NCBI GenBank assembly: GCA_052389915.1 | Contig: JBQTHL010000080.1 | Coordinates: 16,503-80,502 of the forward strand | Source: Panacagrimonas sp052389915 | GTDB lineage: Bacteria > Pseudomonadota > Gammaproteobacteria > Nevskiales > Nevskiaceae | Reading direction: 5' to 3' | DNA: 64,000 nucleotides | Part shown: positions 17,788-26,816 of the stretch, piece by piece | Position numbering within the stretch: the first letter of the stretch is position 1 | How the letters are laid out: the number at the start of each line of letters is the position of its first letter | The notes under the pieces: model-generated | What the model saw: the letters and a program-made list of their open reading frames with translations, nothing else | Database searches by the model: none | Told to the model about the DNA's origin: nothing | Made by a program: the position numbers and the translations under genes

Positions 17788-18549
17788 TCAGAGAACGGTA
17801 TAGCCGCCATCGACTGCCAGTGCAGCCCCGGTGATGTACGAAGATTCGGCGCTGGCCAGGAATAGCGCAGTCGCGGCGATTTCATCGACATTGCCGACTC
17901 GTCCCATCGGCGTCACCGCGAGCACGCGCGCGGCATCCTGCGCATGCTCTTCCGATAGTCCGCTCACCATCTGCGTCGCGATCATGCCCGGGCAGATCGC
18001 GTTGATCCGGATGTTGTTGCGCGCGTACTCAACAGCCGCACCGCGGGTCAGTTGAATCACGCCTGCCTTGCTCGCGCCGTAGGGCGTCAGACCGGGCACT
18101 GCAGTGAGGCCGGCGACCGAGGCGATGTTGATGATGCTGCCGCCGCCGCGTGCGATCAGCGCGGCCATGGTGTGGCGCATGCCCAGGAAAACGCCGCGCA
18201 GATTCACAGCAATCACGCGATCAAAGCTGTCTTCGTCAACCTCTCCGAGCATACGGATATCCCCGTCGATGCCGGCGTTGTTGACCAGAATGTCAACGCC
18301 ACCAAACCGCGTCACCGCCTGTTCGATCATGGCTCTGACGTCGGCCGAGCGGCTGACGTCTGCGTGTATCGCGGCCGCACGCTCACCCAGGGTTTGGGCA
18401 GCAGGGTTCTCGTCTCCGGTCACGTCGGCGAGCAGAACGGCTGCGCCTTCTCGATGAAAGCGCGTGGCGATGGCCAGGCCAATGCCGCGTCCTGCGCCGG
18501 TGACCACCGCGACCTTGCCGGCAAGGCGATTGGATGTCGTTGGGTTCAT
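17788..18549 (-). CDS. Short-chain dehydrogenase/reductase
   Basis: A 253-residue classical SDR. VAVVTGAGRGIGLAIATRF is the TGxxxGxG cofactor loop, NNAG is present (LVNNAGIDG), the catalytic S-Y-K set is intact (IINIASVAG, PYGASKAG), and the C-terminus reads YITGAALAVDGGYTVL. The acidic residue after beta-2 (LLADVTGDE) suggests NAD preference. The ATG at 18549 has GAGGAGAGC just upstream. First gene of the operon with the reductase and tetR. Substrate not deducible. Confidence 0.88.
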   Translation of the reverse strand: MNPTTSNRLAGKVAVVTGAGRGIGLAIATRFHREGAAVLLADVTGDENPAAQTLGERAAAIHADVSRSADVRAMIEQAVTRFGGVDILVNNAGIDGDIRMLGEVDEDSFDRVIAVNLRGVFLGMRHTMAALIARGGGSIINIASVAGLTAVPGLTPYGASKAGVIQLTRGAAVEYARNNIRINAICPGMIATQMVSGLSEEHAQDAARVLAVTPMGRVGNVDEIAATALFLASAESSYITGAALAVDGGYTVL

Positions 18550-18624
18550 GCTCTCCTCGTCTTGATGTTGTGCCTGTCTGCGCAGATCGTCCGCTGCCGC
18601 AGCGTAAAGGCCACTCGGCAATTC

Positions 18625-18636
18625 TAACGAGCGTTA
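18625..18636. promoter_or_regulatory. Candidate TetR operator between divergent genes
   Basis: TAACG-AG-CGTTA is a perfect palindrome with 5-bp arms, 76 bases upstream of the SDR start and 78 bases upstream of the divergent membrane-protein start. Its form is typical of TetR-family sites and the SDR operon ends with a tetR gene. Confidence 0.45.
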
Positions 18637-18713
18637 CATCGCGTGGCGGCCAAGCGCTAGAGTTACGCTTCGAAAGATTGCCAGCAGCAACAACAACAGC
18701 AGCGGAGAGCAAC

Positions 18714-19424
18714 ATGTTCATCAGCGCCAAGAGCCAGCGTCATCTGATCTGGATATCGGTTGCACTCAGCCTGATCTTCAGCCTCGGCTACGTCATGACC
18801 GGCTTCTTCCCGCCGCCCAAGCCGACGCTGGGTGCGGCCGAGGTCGCGGAGCTTTACGCCAGCGACAATCTGCGGCTGCGCATCGGCGTGGTGCTCTGCC
18901 TGCTGTCCGGTGGCTTCCTCATGATCTGGGGCGTGGTGGTTTCGGGGCAGATGGCGCGGGTTGAGAAGGGCCTGCCGGTCTGGGCGATCCTGCAAGTTCT
19001 CTCTGCCGCCATGGGCGCCTTGATCTTCACCTTGCCGCTGCTGTTCGTCGGTGTGGCGGCGTTCTCCGCGGAACGTTCTCCGGAGATCACCTTGCTCATG
19101 CACGAGCTGGCATTTCTCACCTTGATCACCCCGGTGACCTTCTTCCCGTTCCAGGCGCTGCCGGTGGCCGTCATCAGCCTGAGCCGCGAAAACGCCGGTG
19201 CGAAGAACTCGCCGTTCCCGCGCTGGCTCGGTTATCTCACGCTGTGGATGCTGGCCTGCGCAGAACTCGGCACCCTCGCGATCATCTTCAAGACCGGGCC
19301 CTTCGCCTGGAACGGCTTCTTCACGTTCTGGCTGCCGCTGAGCATCTACGGCATCTGGTACACGGCGCTGACGCGGCAGATGCTCAAGGCCATCACACGT
19401 CAGCAGGCGGACGGGACGGCCTGA
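18714..19424 (+). CDS. Predicted six-span membrane protein of unknown function
   Basis: A 236-residue protein with about six hydrophobic segments: ISVALSLIFSLGYVMTGFF, IGVVLCLLSGGFLMIWGVVV, ILQVLSAAMGALIFTLPLLF, LTLITPVTFFPFQALPVAV, YLTLWMLACAELGTLAIIF and FFTFWLPLSIYGIWYTAL. I do not recognise a characterised family. The ATG at 18714 follows AGCGGAGAGC. It is divergent from the SDR/tetR operon, sharing a promoter region with a TetR-like palindrome, and convergent with the TonB-dependent receptor. Confidence 0.75.
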   Translation: MFISAKSQRHLIWISVALSLIFSLGYVMTGFFPPPKPTLGAAEVAELYASDNLRLRIGVVLCLLSGGFLMIWGVVVSGQMARVEKGLPVWAILQVLSAAMGALIFTLPLLFVGVAAFSAERSPEITLLMHELAFLTLITPVTFFPFQALPVAVISLSRENAGAKNSPFPRWLGYLTLWMLACAELGTLAIIFKTGPFAWNGFFTFWLPLSIYGIWYTALTRQMLKAITRQQADGTA

Positions 19425-19446
19425 GGGCACTCGGAACGGGGAGCTG

Positions 19447-21642
19447 CTAGAACTCCCAGGCGACGCGCACGCCGTACTGTCGCGGAGCTGCCAGCGTGGT
19501 GTTCACGCCGAAGTCGGTCTGGAAGCGCGCGAGGCGGTGTTCTTCGTCGAGCGCATTGGTCATGTATGCCGTGACGCGCAGGTCCCAGGGACTGAAGAAG
19601 TAGCTGACACGGGTTCCGAGCAGTGAGTAAGAAGGCTCATCGACCGTGTTCTGCGGCACGTAGAAAAAGCCGGAGTTGTAGTAGTAGTCCAGGCCCAGTT
19701 CGATATCGGAATTCGATGTGGCGCTGAAGGTCTGCACCAGCGAGGCGCCGCCTGAGAATTCAGGAGCGCGCACGATCTCGTTGCCGGTGAAGTCGAGGTT
19801 GTCGGCGAACACTCCATCTTCCTCGCGGAAGCCGCTGCCGTCGGTGAAACTGAGGTACTCGGAATCGAGATACGCGCCGTTGGCGGTCACGGCCAGACCG
19901 GGATTCCATTCGGGGAAGGGCGTGAGAATGGCATCGAACTCGGCACCGCGAATGCGCGCCTTGCCGGCGTTTTCCAAGGTCACTGCGCCGCCCGCCAGGA
20001 GCGAGACGAAGCCGGTCTGCAGATCCTTGATCTCGGTCTGGAACACTGCGGCGTTGAGGCGCAGCAGGCCGCCGAAGAAATCGGACTTCATGCCCAGCTC
20101 GTACGAGGTCACTTCTTCCGGTTCGACGTAATCGCCCGCCTGGTAAATGCTGATGATGTTGTACGTTGCGCTCTTGTACCCCTTGGACCAGGACAGGTAG
20201 ACCATCGTGTCTTCGAGCGGGAACGTGGTGAGCACCACCTTGGGCGAGAAGTTGCTGCTGGTGGAGCTCTCCAGCGGGAAGTTGAGCAGCGGCGCGGTGC
20301 CGCCAGCCGGCACGCCGAGGTTGCTGTCGGACTGGATGAGGAAACGCCGTTCCTTCTGGTAGCGGCCGCCGAGCGTGAGCTTCAGGCGGTCGGAAAAACT
20401 CCAGGTGCCCTGCACGAAGGCCGAGCGGCTCTTGGTGCCCAGAATGCCGTTGAACTGCAGGCCGATGCCCTCGTTGGACAGCGGTGTGTTCTGGAGCAGC
20501 GGAAGGTCACCCAGCTGATCGAAGAATGTTTGCACAGCGGGAGGCAGCGGCTCGCCACCACCGGCGCTGGTGAGCAGCGCCGGGACGACATTGGGCGCCA
20601 GGAACAGGTAGGCATCGGCGATGGCCGCCGTGCTCTCGAGATAGTAGAGACCCGCAACCCATTCGAACTGATCCGCCAGCCAGGTCTCGTCGTTGGACAG
20701 GATCTGCAGCTCGCCGGTCTTGTAGCTGGCGAAATTGCCGAAAGCGTTGAATGCGGCGAGTGGCTGCGCAGAGCCGTCGAAGTCGGTCTGCGCGAAGCGC
20801 GTCTTGTTCTTGACCTTGCTGCCGATCAGCTTGAGATCGACACGCGGCAGGCTCCAGTCGAGATTGCCGTAGAAAATTCGCTGGCCGCTGTCCAGTACAC
20901 CTTCGACATCCTGCGGAGACTCGCGATCTTCTTCGCTGGGCTGGATGCCGAGCGCCCGGCTGAGCTGGCTGGGCTCGGTGTTCTCGGACGTCGTGCCCGC
21001 GTAGGAAATCTGGCCGGTACCGAGATAGGTCAGACCGAGCTGCCAATTCTCCGAAGGATGAAAACTGAGCTTGGCCCGCGCGGCCTTGGAGACGTAATCC
21101 TGGTCCGAAAACTGGAGCTGGTCGTTGTAGGGCGTCGCGGTGCGGTACAGGCCAGCGACGCCGATCGACATCCAGTCGGTGAGCGGTGTGCTGAAGTCCA
21201 CCTTCATGCCGTAGGAGGAATAGTCGCCCGCCGACAGCTCCGTGTTCACGGTCGGCTCGTCACGCGAAGGTTCGTTGGTGACGATGCTGATGGCGCCGGC
21301 CGTCGAGTTGCGCCCGAACAGCGTGCCCTGCGGTCCCTTGAGCACTTCGACGCGCTTGATGCCGCCCAGTTCCTGGTGCACACCATGTCCTGCCGGCAGA
21401 TACACGCCGTCGATGTAGGTGGCGACGCTCGGATCGGAAGAGGGCGAGAACGAGTCCGTACCCACGCCGCGCAGGTACACCAGCGTGAAGCCCACCACGT
21501 CGGTGAACTGCAAGGCAGGCACCACCTCGCCGAGCCCCGTGACCTGCGTGACGCCGCGCGCATCGAGCGATTCGGGGCTGAAGGCCTGGATGGAGATAGG
21601 AACTTCCTGCAGCGACTCTTCACGCTTCTGCGCCGTCACCAC
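19447..21642 (-). CDS. TonB-dependent receptor lacking its signal peptide (probably 5'-truncated)
   Basis: A 731-residue outer-membrane receptor. The plug domain begins VTAQKREESLQEVPISI, with LRGVGTD, YIDGVYLPAG and RVEVLKGPQGTLFGRNSTAGAI; the 22-strand barrel follows and ends RQYGVRVAWEF with a terminal Phe. In substrate group it resembles the abundant receptors of sphingomonads and hydrocarbon or steroid degraders. The coding frame keeps VEEIV upstream of the GTG at 21642, the usual TonB-box-proximal lead-in, but further upstream turns into unrelated sequence and a TAA about 34 codons before the GTG, with no ATG and no signal peptide. As drawn it could not be exported, so it is likely a pseudogene or mis-assembled at its 5' end. 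Confidence 0.75.
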   Translation of the reverse strand: MVTAQKREESLQEVPISIQAFSPESLDARGVTQVTGLGEVVPALQFTDVVGFTLVYLRGVGTDSFSPSSDPSVATYIDGVYLPAGHGVHQELGGIKRVEVLKGPQGTLFGRNSTAGAISIVTNEPSRDEPTVNTELSAGDYSSYGMKVDFSTPLTDWMSIGVAGLYRTATPYNDQLQFSDQDYVSKAARAKLSFHPSENWQLGLTYLGTGQISYAGTTSENTEPSQLSRALGIQPSEEDRESPQDVEGVLDSGQRIFYGNLDWSLPRVDLKLIGSKVKNKTRFAQTDFDGSAQPLAAFNAFGNFASYKTGELQILSNDETWLADQFEWVAGLYYLESTAAIADAYLFLAPNVVPALLTSAGGGEPLPPAVQTFFDQLGDLPLLQNTPLSNEGIGLQFNGILGTKSRSAFVQGTWSFSDRLKLTLGGRYQKERRFLIQSDSNLGVPAGGTAPLLNFPLESSTSSNFSPKVVLTTFPLEDTMVYLSWSKGYKSATYNIISIYQAGDYVEPEEVTSYELGMKSDFFGGLLRLNAAVFQTEIKDLQTGFVSLLAGGAVTLENAGKARIRGAEFDAILTPFPEWNPGLAVTANGAYLDSEYLSFTDGSGFREEDGVFADNLDFTGNEIVRAPEFSGGASLVQTFSATSNSDIELGLDYYYNSGFFYVPQNTVDEPSYSLLGTRVSYFFSPWDLRVTAYMTNALDEEHRLARFQTDFGVNTTLAAPRQYGVRVAWEF

Positions 21643-21659
21643 GATCTCTTCGACCAGGC

Positions 21660-23280
21660 GAAGGACTTTCCTTCCGGGATGATGAAGACTGGAGGCGACT
21701 GCGCTACATGCAGCGGAGTATCCAGCGCCCTCTTCATCTGGCTCTTTTTATGAGGCCCGGCCAAGCGGAGGATTTCATGGGGTCCTGGGAAGGCAACGAG
21801 GATGACGGTGAGCCCTTCAGCAACGGATCTCCGTGCGATTGGCAGACCATCTTCGACGTTCCTTAATGGCGAGGGCCGGTTCGAAGGTCCCGTGACCGGT
21901 TTTTGCAGACTAAATTGGCAACGCGTGTTTATAGACAAAACGCCCACGTTTTCGCAGAACGCAGTGACATTTCGCAAGTCAATGATTTATAAGATTCCCC
22001 ATTGACCAACCCATTCGCCTGCTCACAGCGGTTGTCGACAGACATTAGTCACGGTCCCCGAACATTAAAATCGGTCCTCAGAGCACATTAAATCTGCGTC
22101 CCCGGCGCGACATTAGAGTATTTTTTGTAGTATTTACAAATTCTTACAATACACGCGCCTGATGCTACTGCGCAGACTCGCGAAACATCACGATCCGGGG
22201 GCATTGCGCGCTGCCGACCGCCATAAGGAAGGCTGCGAACCCAAAAATATCTGCGACGGTACAGTCACTAATGCGACTGATCGTCGATCTGAATGGCGTT
22301 TGCGAGGCGCGGGCTCTCAGCTGCGCCTTAAGCTGATACCGACTCTGCGCTGTAGGCTCAGCAAATAGGTCGAGCGACTCTCTTAACGAATTACCAGCCT
22401 TGCCGGCGACCTGGGGCGAAATTCTGTTGGCGCCCGCAAAAACTGACCTGGGGTCAACTTCCAACGCGCGCCAACAGTCATCCTCGATGAACCGGCGCCG
22501 GGGCGGCTCTTCGAGGAATGGAATATGGGCCTGATTCGCGCACCGGACGCCAACACCAAGGGGACAGCCCGGGACGAATCGGGTGATGTCGGCGCACGGA
22601 TCCGGCCCCTGCTAGGCGAGTCCGCCTCGCGTGGCGGGATCGAAAGGCTGCTGCTGGCGTTTCCGCGGTTGGCCCTGAAGAATCCGGACGAGTTGGAACG
22701 CGAATACAACGGGCGCTTGACGGAGTGAGCGGCGTGGCTCGAGCGCTTGGCAGCGTTACAGCGCTGTGAAATGGGGAATAGGTTCGTCACGCGCACACAG
22801 CTTGCTATCGATGGCAAGGCTGAACATTGCGGGCTCTCGGATCCACTTCTCGGGTTGAAGCCGCACGCGTATCGCCCAGATGTCCTTTCAACCTCGAAAC
22901 CGCAGTTGGTCGCTTGATCAGCCCTTTGACTTGTGGAGCCACGATGAATTTCTTCCCTGGGGGGCCTCACCCAAACGGTGGCTGGCTGCTACCGCCCATC
23001 GATTCTAGACGGCCCTCGCGGCGCTGGCCTGGGCTTCACTCAATCCATGGAACCACCATGGATTTCGCTCCAGCCCGGCGCCATCGCTCGCTGCGGCCTC
23101 GCCGAGAGTCGATCCCCAGCTGCGGTTTTGGACGGAGTGCCATGCCCCGACGGTCGCGACCGTCCGTTCTCGGGCAATCGATCCTCCGCGCCCAAATCGT
23201 GGAACGGGCCGACTTGGAGCACTCGCCGTCCCCAGATCGCGCAGGATCGCGAGCCGTGAATGCCACACGACGGGCGCGCG
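21660..23280. other. 1.6-kb region with no supported gene; probable rearrangement scar
   Basis: Open frames here are short, lack family motifs and differ in codon style from neighbours. The stretch 21960-22160 is visibly AT-richer and holds four spaced ACATTA repeats. A 67-codon open frame at 22525-22728 extends in frame upstream to 22449 but matches nothing I know. The region lies between a 5'-truncated receptor gene and the end of an acyl-CoA ligase gene, which fits deletion or insertion scarring. Confidence 0.55.
22042..22115. repeat. Four degenerate direct repeats (ACATTA...GGTCCCC type)
   Basis: ACATTA occurs at 22042, 22062, 22085 and 22110, spaced 20, 23 and 25 bases; the first three are each followed by a related half (CGGTCCCC, TCGGTCCTC, TGCGTCCCC). 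Such short tandem, related motifs are typical of multi-site transposon ends (for example IS21-type). No transposase gene is left nearby. Confidence 0.5.
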
Positions 23281-24849
23281 CTAGCCCGCCATTGCACCCG
23301 CGTTCGCCAGCTGCTCGCGCAAGGTCTTCTTCATCACCTTGCCACTCGGCGTCATCGGGAGCGCGTCGACGAAGATGACCTGCTTGGGCACCTTGTAGCC
23401 TGCGATCAGCTCTCGGCAGTGGGCGATCACCTGCGCGTCGGTGATCTGCGCCTCCGGCCGGCAAACGATCGCGACCGTCACACGCTCGCCCCATTTCAAA
23501 TCCGGCAGGCCGACTGCGGCGCAGAGCTGGACTCCGTCCAGCTTCTGCACGGCTTGTTCGACTTCGGTGGAGTACACGTTCTCGCCACCGCTGACGATCA
23601 TGTCTTTGACCCGATCGACGATGTACAGAAGGCCCTCGGCGTCTCGATACCCCGCATCTCCCGAGTGGTACCAGCCGCCGCGGAACGCGACGGCCGTGGT
23701 TTCCGGCTGGTTGTGGTAGCCGGTGCTCAAGGACGGCGAGCGGATCAGGAACTCACCCACCTGCCCCACCGGCACCTCGTTGTCCTCGCCATCGACGACC
23801 CTGATGTCCACCAGCGGCAGCGGTGCGCCGCAGGACTTCAGGCGCAGCTCGTCGTCCAGCCGATGGTCCTTGGGTCGCAGGAAGGTGACGCCGCAACTGG
23901 TCTCGGTAGCCCCGTAGAACTGGATGAACTCGCAGCCCAGGCGCTTGATCGCGCGCTGCAGCACCGGAACCGTGATCGAGGAGCCCGCGTAGATCACCAT
24001 GCGCACGTAGGACAAATCCGCGGCGCCCGTCTCCGGGTGATCCACCAGCATCTGGACGGCGGTGGGCACCAGCGGCAGCACCGTCGGACGGACTTCGGTG
24101 ATCAATCGCGACAACTGCACCGGATCGGGCATCGGGTAGGTCGCCACCGCCACGCCGTTGTACAAGGCCTGTAGCGACAAGCTAAGGCCCATGGCGTGGA
24201 ACAGCGGCATCACGGTCAGCATGCGGTCCGTCGGGCGGTACTGGAACGAGGGCTCCAGGTGCTCGCACAGGCGCAGGAACAGGTGGCCCTGGTGCGACTG
24301 CTGCACGCCCTTGGGACGGCCGGTCGTTCCCGAGGTGTACATCAGGATGCAGGAGTTCCACGGGTTGACCTCGACGCCGGGATCCTCTGCCGAGGCCTTC
24401 GCGATCAGCGCGTCGAGTTCCGAGGTGCCCGGAGCGTCGGCGTCGTAAAGCACGACGCGGCAGTCGCCACTCGCCGACGGCGCGATCTTTTTTGCCGTCT
24501 CCGCGTACTCGCGATCGGCGATCAGCACGCGTGGTCGTCCGTCCTCCAGCACCGCAGCCAGTTCAGGCGCGGCCAGTCGCCAGTTCAGCGGCAACAGCGT
24601 GGCGTCGATCTTGTTGGCTCCGAACATCGCCTCCAGGCACATCGGCGTGTTCTTGCACAGGATGGCGACGCGATCTCCCGCGCGCGCACCGAGCCCTTGC
24701 AGCGCATGCGCGATGCGGTTGGTGCGCAGGTCCAGTTCCTTCCAACTGATCGGGCCCTGCGCGCCGATCAGCGCGGGGGCATTCGGCGTGGTGCGGGCGT
24801 AATGGCGCGGGATATCGCCGTGCGAACGAATCTCGGAATAGAGCCACAT
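23281..24849 (-). CDS. AMP-dependent acyl-CoA synthetase/ligase
   Basis: A 522-residue ANL-superfamily enzyme that activates a carboxylic acid to its CoA thioester through an acyl-AMP. Motifs: P-loop-like LMYTSGTTGRPKGV (about 172-185), FYGATETS, WYHSGDAGYRD, VDRVKDMIVSGGENVYSTEVE and the catalytic C-terminal Lys in PSGKVMKKTLRE. The ATG at 24849 begins with the family-typical SEIRSHGDIPRHYA region. Last gene of a minus-strand run with a crotonase and an SDR. Substrate likely a fatty, aromatic or steroid acid; not resolved. Confidence 0.88.
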   Translation of the reverse strand: MWLYSEIRSHGDIPRHYARTTPNAPALIGAQGPISWKELDLRTNRIAHALQGLGARAGDRVAILCKNTPMCLEAMFGANKIDATLLPLNWRLAAPELAAVLEDGRPRVLIADREYAETAKKIAPSASGDCRVVLYDADAPGTSELDALIAKASAEDPGVEVNPWNSCILMYTSGTTGRPKGVQQSHQGHLFLRLCEHLEPSFQYRPTDRMLTVMPLFHAMGLSLSLQALYNGVAVATYPMPDPVQLSRLITEVRPTVLPLVPTAVQMLVDHPETGAADLSYVRMVIYAGSSITVPVLQRAIKRLGCEFIQFYGATETSCGVTFLRPKDHRLDDELRLKSCGAPLPLVDIRVVDGEDNEVPVGQVGEFLIRSPSLSTGYHNQPETTAVAFRGGWYHSGDAGYRDAEGLLYIVDRVKDMIVSGGENVYSTEVEQAVQKLDGVQLCAAVGLPDLKWGERVTVAIVCRPEAQITDAQVIAHCRELIAGYKVPKQVIFVDALPMTPSGKVMKKTLREQLANAGAMAG

Positions 24850-24877
24850 CGGGTCGGTCCTCGGCTGTGATCGGGCG

Positions 24878-25666
24878 TCAGCGTCCGCTGAAACTCGGTT
24901 TGCGTTTCTCCGCGAACGCGGCGATGCCCTCGCGCGCATCCGCGGATACGGCCACGCGGGCCAGCGCCTGCGCCTCGTTCTCGAGCTGCGTCTCGAACGG
25001 CGTGCATGCGGCTGCTGCCAGCAGGCGTCGCAGTTCGCCGTAGGCCTTCGTCGGTCCCCGGCTGAGACGCAGCGCCATCTGCTCCGCCTGCACGTGAACC
25101 CGGTCGTCTTCGCACAGTTCGTCGACGAGACCCACGGCATGCGCCTGTTCCGCGGTCAGCGTCTCTCCCAGCATCAGGAAACGGCGCGCACGCGGCAGCC
25201 CCATGCGCGACACCAGTCCCACGGAGGCTCCGAGATCGCAGGTGAATCCGATATGGATGTAGGCCGCGCTGAACTTCGCGGAGCGCGCGGCGTACACGAA
25301 ATCGAAATTCGACAGCAGGGCAACGGCTCCGCCGGCTGCCGTGCCATGCACGCAGGCCACCAGGGGCGCATCGAGCCGACGCAGCCGCGACAAGCCCATG
25401 TGCAGACCCGAGGTGCCGCGCAAGACCGCGCCGGCGGCGTCGTCCAGGTCACGCGAAAACATCGACAGGTCACCGCCGACACTGAACATGCGCCCGCGCG
25501 AACGCAGCAGTACCGCGCGCACGTCGCGGCGTCGGCCCAGGTCGTCTGCGACGAGCGCCAGCTCGCGGCAGCAGGTCTCGGTGAAGGCGTTACCTGCGTC
25601 CGGCGGTGCCAGGGTCAGGCGCGCCAGTCCATCGTCGACGACGAGCTCGAAGGTCTCGTAGCTCAT
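24878..25666 (-). CDS. Enoyl-CoA hydratase/isomerase family protein
   Basis: A 262-residue crotonase-fold protein with the two oxyanion-hole segments: RGRMFSVGGDLSMFSRD and CVHGTAAGGAVALLSNFDFVYA, and the C-terminal KRKPSFSGR typical of the family. It would hydrate, isomerise or cleave an acyl-CoA double bond. The ATG at 25666 overlaps the stop of the upstream SDR (TGATG), so both are made together. A long in-frame stretch upstream (to 26419) is only the shadow of the SDR gene. Confidence 0.87.
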   Translation of the reverse strand: MSYETFELVVDDGLARLTLAPPDAGNAFTETCCRELALVADDLGRRRDVRAVLLRSRGRMFSVGGDLSMFSRDLDDAAGAVLRGTSGLHMGLSRLRRLDAPLVACVHGTAAGGAVALLSNFDFVYAARSAKFSAAYIHIGFTCDLGASVGLVSRMGLPRARRFLMLGETLTAEQAHAVGLVDELCEDDRVHVQAEQMALRLSRGPTKAYGELRRLLAAAACTPFETQLENEAQALARVAVSADAREGIAAFAEKRKPSFSGR

Positions 25667-26472
25667 CAGGACACCGAGATGCCGCCATTGATGCTGATGG
25701 CCTGTCCCGTCATGCGCGCCGCCACGGGACTCGCCAGGTACAGGATCATCGCCGCTTGGTCGGCCGAATCCGCGACGCCGAGATGGGCCATCGACGAGGC
25801 CTTCTCGAACATCTTGGCGCTGAAGGGCTCGTTGAAGATCAGCCGAGCACCGGGCGTGCCGGCGATCAGCGAAGGCGTGAGCAGATTGATGCGCACGTTC
25901 TCGCGCTTGGCCTCCAGCGCGGCGGTCTTGCAGTAGATCAGGATCGCGCCCATCGCCGAGCCGACCATCGTCTCGCCGGGCGTGGGAATCTTGCCCGCAT
26001 CGGATGCCACGACAACGATCGCCCCACCCCGCCGCCGCCGCATGTCGGGCAGCGCCGCATGAACCATGTGCAGCGGCGGCAGCATGATCTCCTCGATGCG
26101 TTGGCGCAGGTCCTCGATGGGGATGTTGTGCATCAGTCGCGGCGGCGCGCTGGGGCCGGTGGTGCTGACCAGCACGTCGATGCCGCCGAGCCGCTGGCGG
26201 CACTCGGACTCGGCGCGCACAGCCTCGGCGGCGATCGTCGCGTCCACGCGCACGAAGCCGATCTCGGCCTTCGGGGCACGCTCGCGCAGCTTCGCGACCG
26301 CCGCGGCCCCGCGCTCGTCGTTGCGGCCGAGAATCAGCACTCTCGCGCCCTGTTCGGCGAACTGCGCGGCGGTCTCGAAGCCGACGCCGGCGGTGCCGCC
26401 GAGCACCACCACGCCACACTCGGCGATCGGTTTGGCGGGCGGAGCCGGCGGGGCTTCAGGTCGGGCGCTCAT
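25666..26472 (-). CDS. SDR-family protein lacking the catalytic Tyr and Lys
   Basis: A 268-residue Rossmann protein. The cofactor region is modified, VVVLGGTAGVGFETAAQFAEQGARVLILGRND, and the C-terminal MTGQAISINGGISVS is SDR-like. At the position of the usual Y-x-x-x-K the sequence reads TMVGSAMGA (compare PYGASKAG in the SDR at 17788), so both the general-acid Tyr and the Lys are missing, while the Ser strand VVVASDAG is kept. It may be a non-classical SDR with altered chemistry or a binding subunit. Its TGA overlaps the crotonase start. The ATG at 26472 precedes an Ala/Pro-rich leader. Confidence 0.8.
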   Translation of the reverse strand: MSARPEAPPAPPAKPIAECGVVVLGGTAGVGFETAAQFAEQGARVLILGRNDERGAAAVAKLRERAPKAEIGFVRVDATIAAEAVRAESECRQRLGGIDVLVSTTGPSAPPRLMHNIPIEDLRQRIEEIMLPPLHMVHAALPDMRRRRGGAIVVVASDAGKIPTPGETMVGSAMGAILIYCKTAALEAKRENVRINLLTPSLIAGTPGARLIFNEPFSAKMFEKASSMAHLGVADSADQAAMILYLASPVAARMTGQAISINGGISVS

Positions 26473-26562
26473 GGTCGGGCCTCTTCGGTGGAACGGTTCA
26501 TAGTCAGGGTCCAGCATTCGATCCAGTCAGGCACTGGCGCGAGCGACGGTTTTTTTCGTAGA

Positions 26563-26746
26563 TCAATAAAGGTGCTGCTCGGCAACCGCCAGCAGCGCGT
26601 AGCGCGCCGAGCCGTATGCCAGTTCCTCGCCGAGCCGACCGGGCCTCGAGTCGGCGCTCCCGCTGCTGGTCGCCGGGCCGCAGTCGCCCGCATGCGAACC
26701 GCCGCGCGGCATCGACGAGCGCCTGTTGTTGTTCGATCGGGATCAT
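26563..26746 (-). pseudogene. Remnant of an acyl-CoA dehydrogenase N-terminus
   Basis: From an ATG at 26746 the frame reads MIPIEQQQALVDAARRFACGRLRPG, which closely follows the N-terminal helix of acyl-CoA dehydrogenases. After about 40 codons homology continues only in another frame, LGEELAYGSARYALLAVAEQ, resembling the family's 'AEELAYG' segment, ending at TGA 26563. The rest of the ~380-residue enzyme is absent. So this is a frameshifted, internally deleted and truncated gene, once first in the 26.5-23.3 kb run. Confidence 0.55.
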
Positions 26747-26816
26747 GGGGTGTCGGATCGGTCGATTTCGGCAGCATGCGGGTTCGGGGTCGACGTTGCT
26801 GCTTCACATCGAGGGC

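Noticed and set aside
21636..21977. Minus-strand open frame upstream of the TonB-dependent receptor as its missing leader in another frame
   Set aside because: Its end (PEGKSFAWSKRSW) shows no signal-peptide hydrophobic core or TonB box; cannot supply the missing N-terminus.
22525..22728. 67-codon open frame (MGLIRAPDANTKG...), extendable upstream
   Set aside because: No recognised family, no ribosome-binding site, and it lies in scarred DNA; left inside the gene-poor region entry.
22383..22970. Long minus-strand open frame in the scar region
   Set aside because: Ser/Arg/Pro-rich composition typical of a GC-rich antisense frame; no motif.
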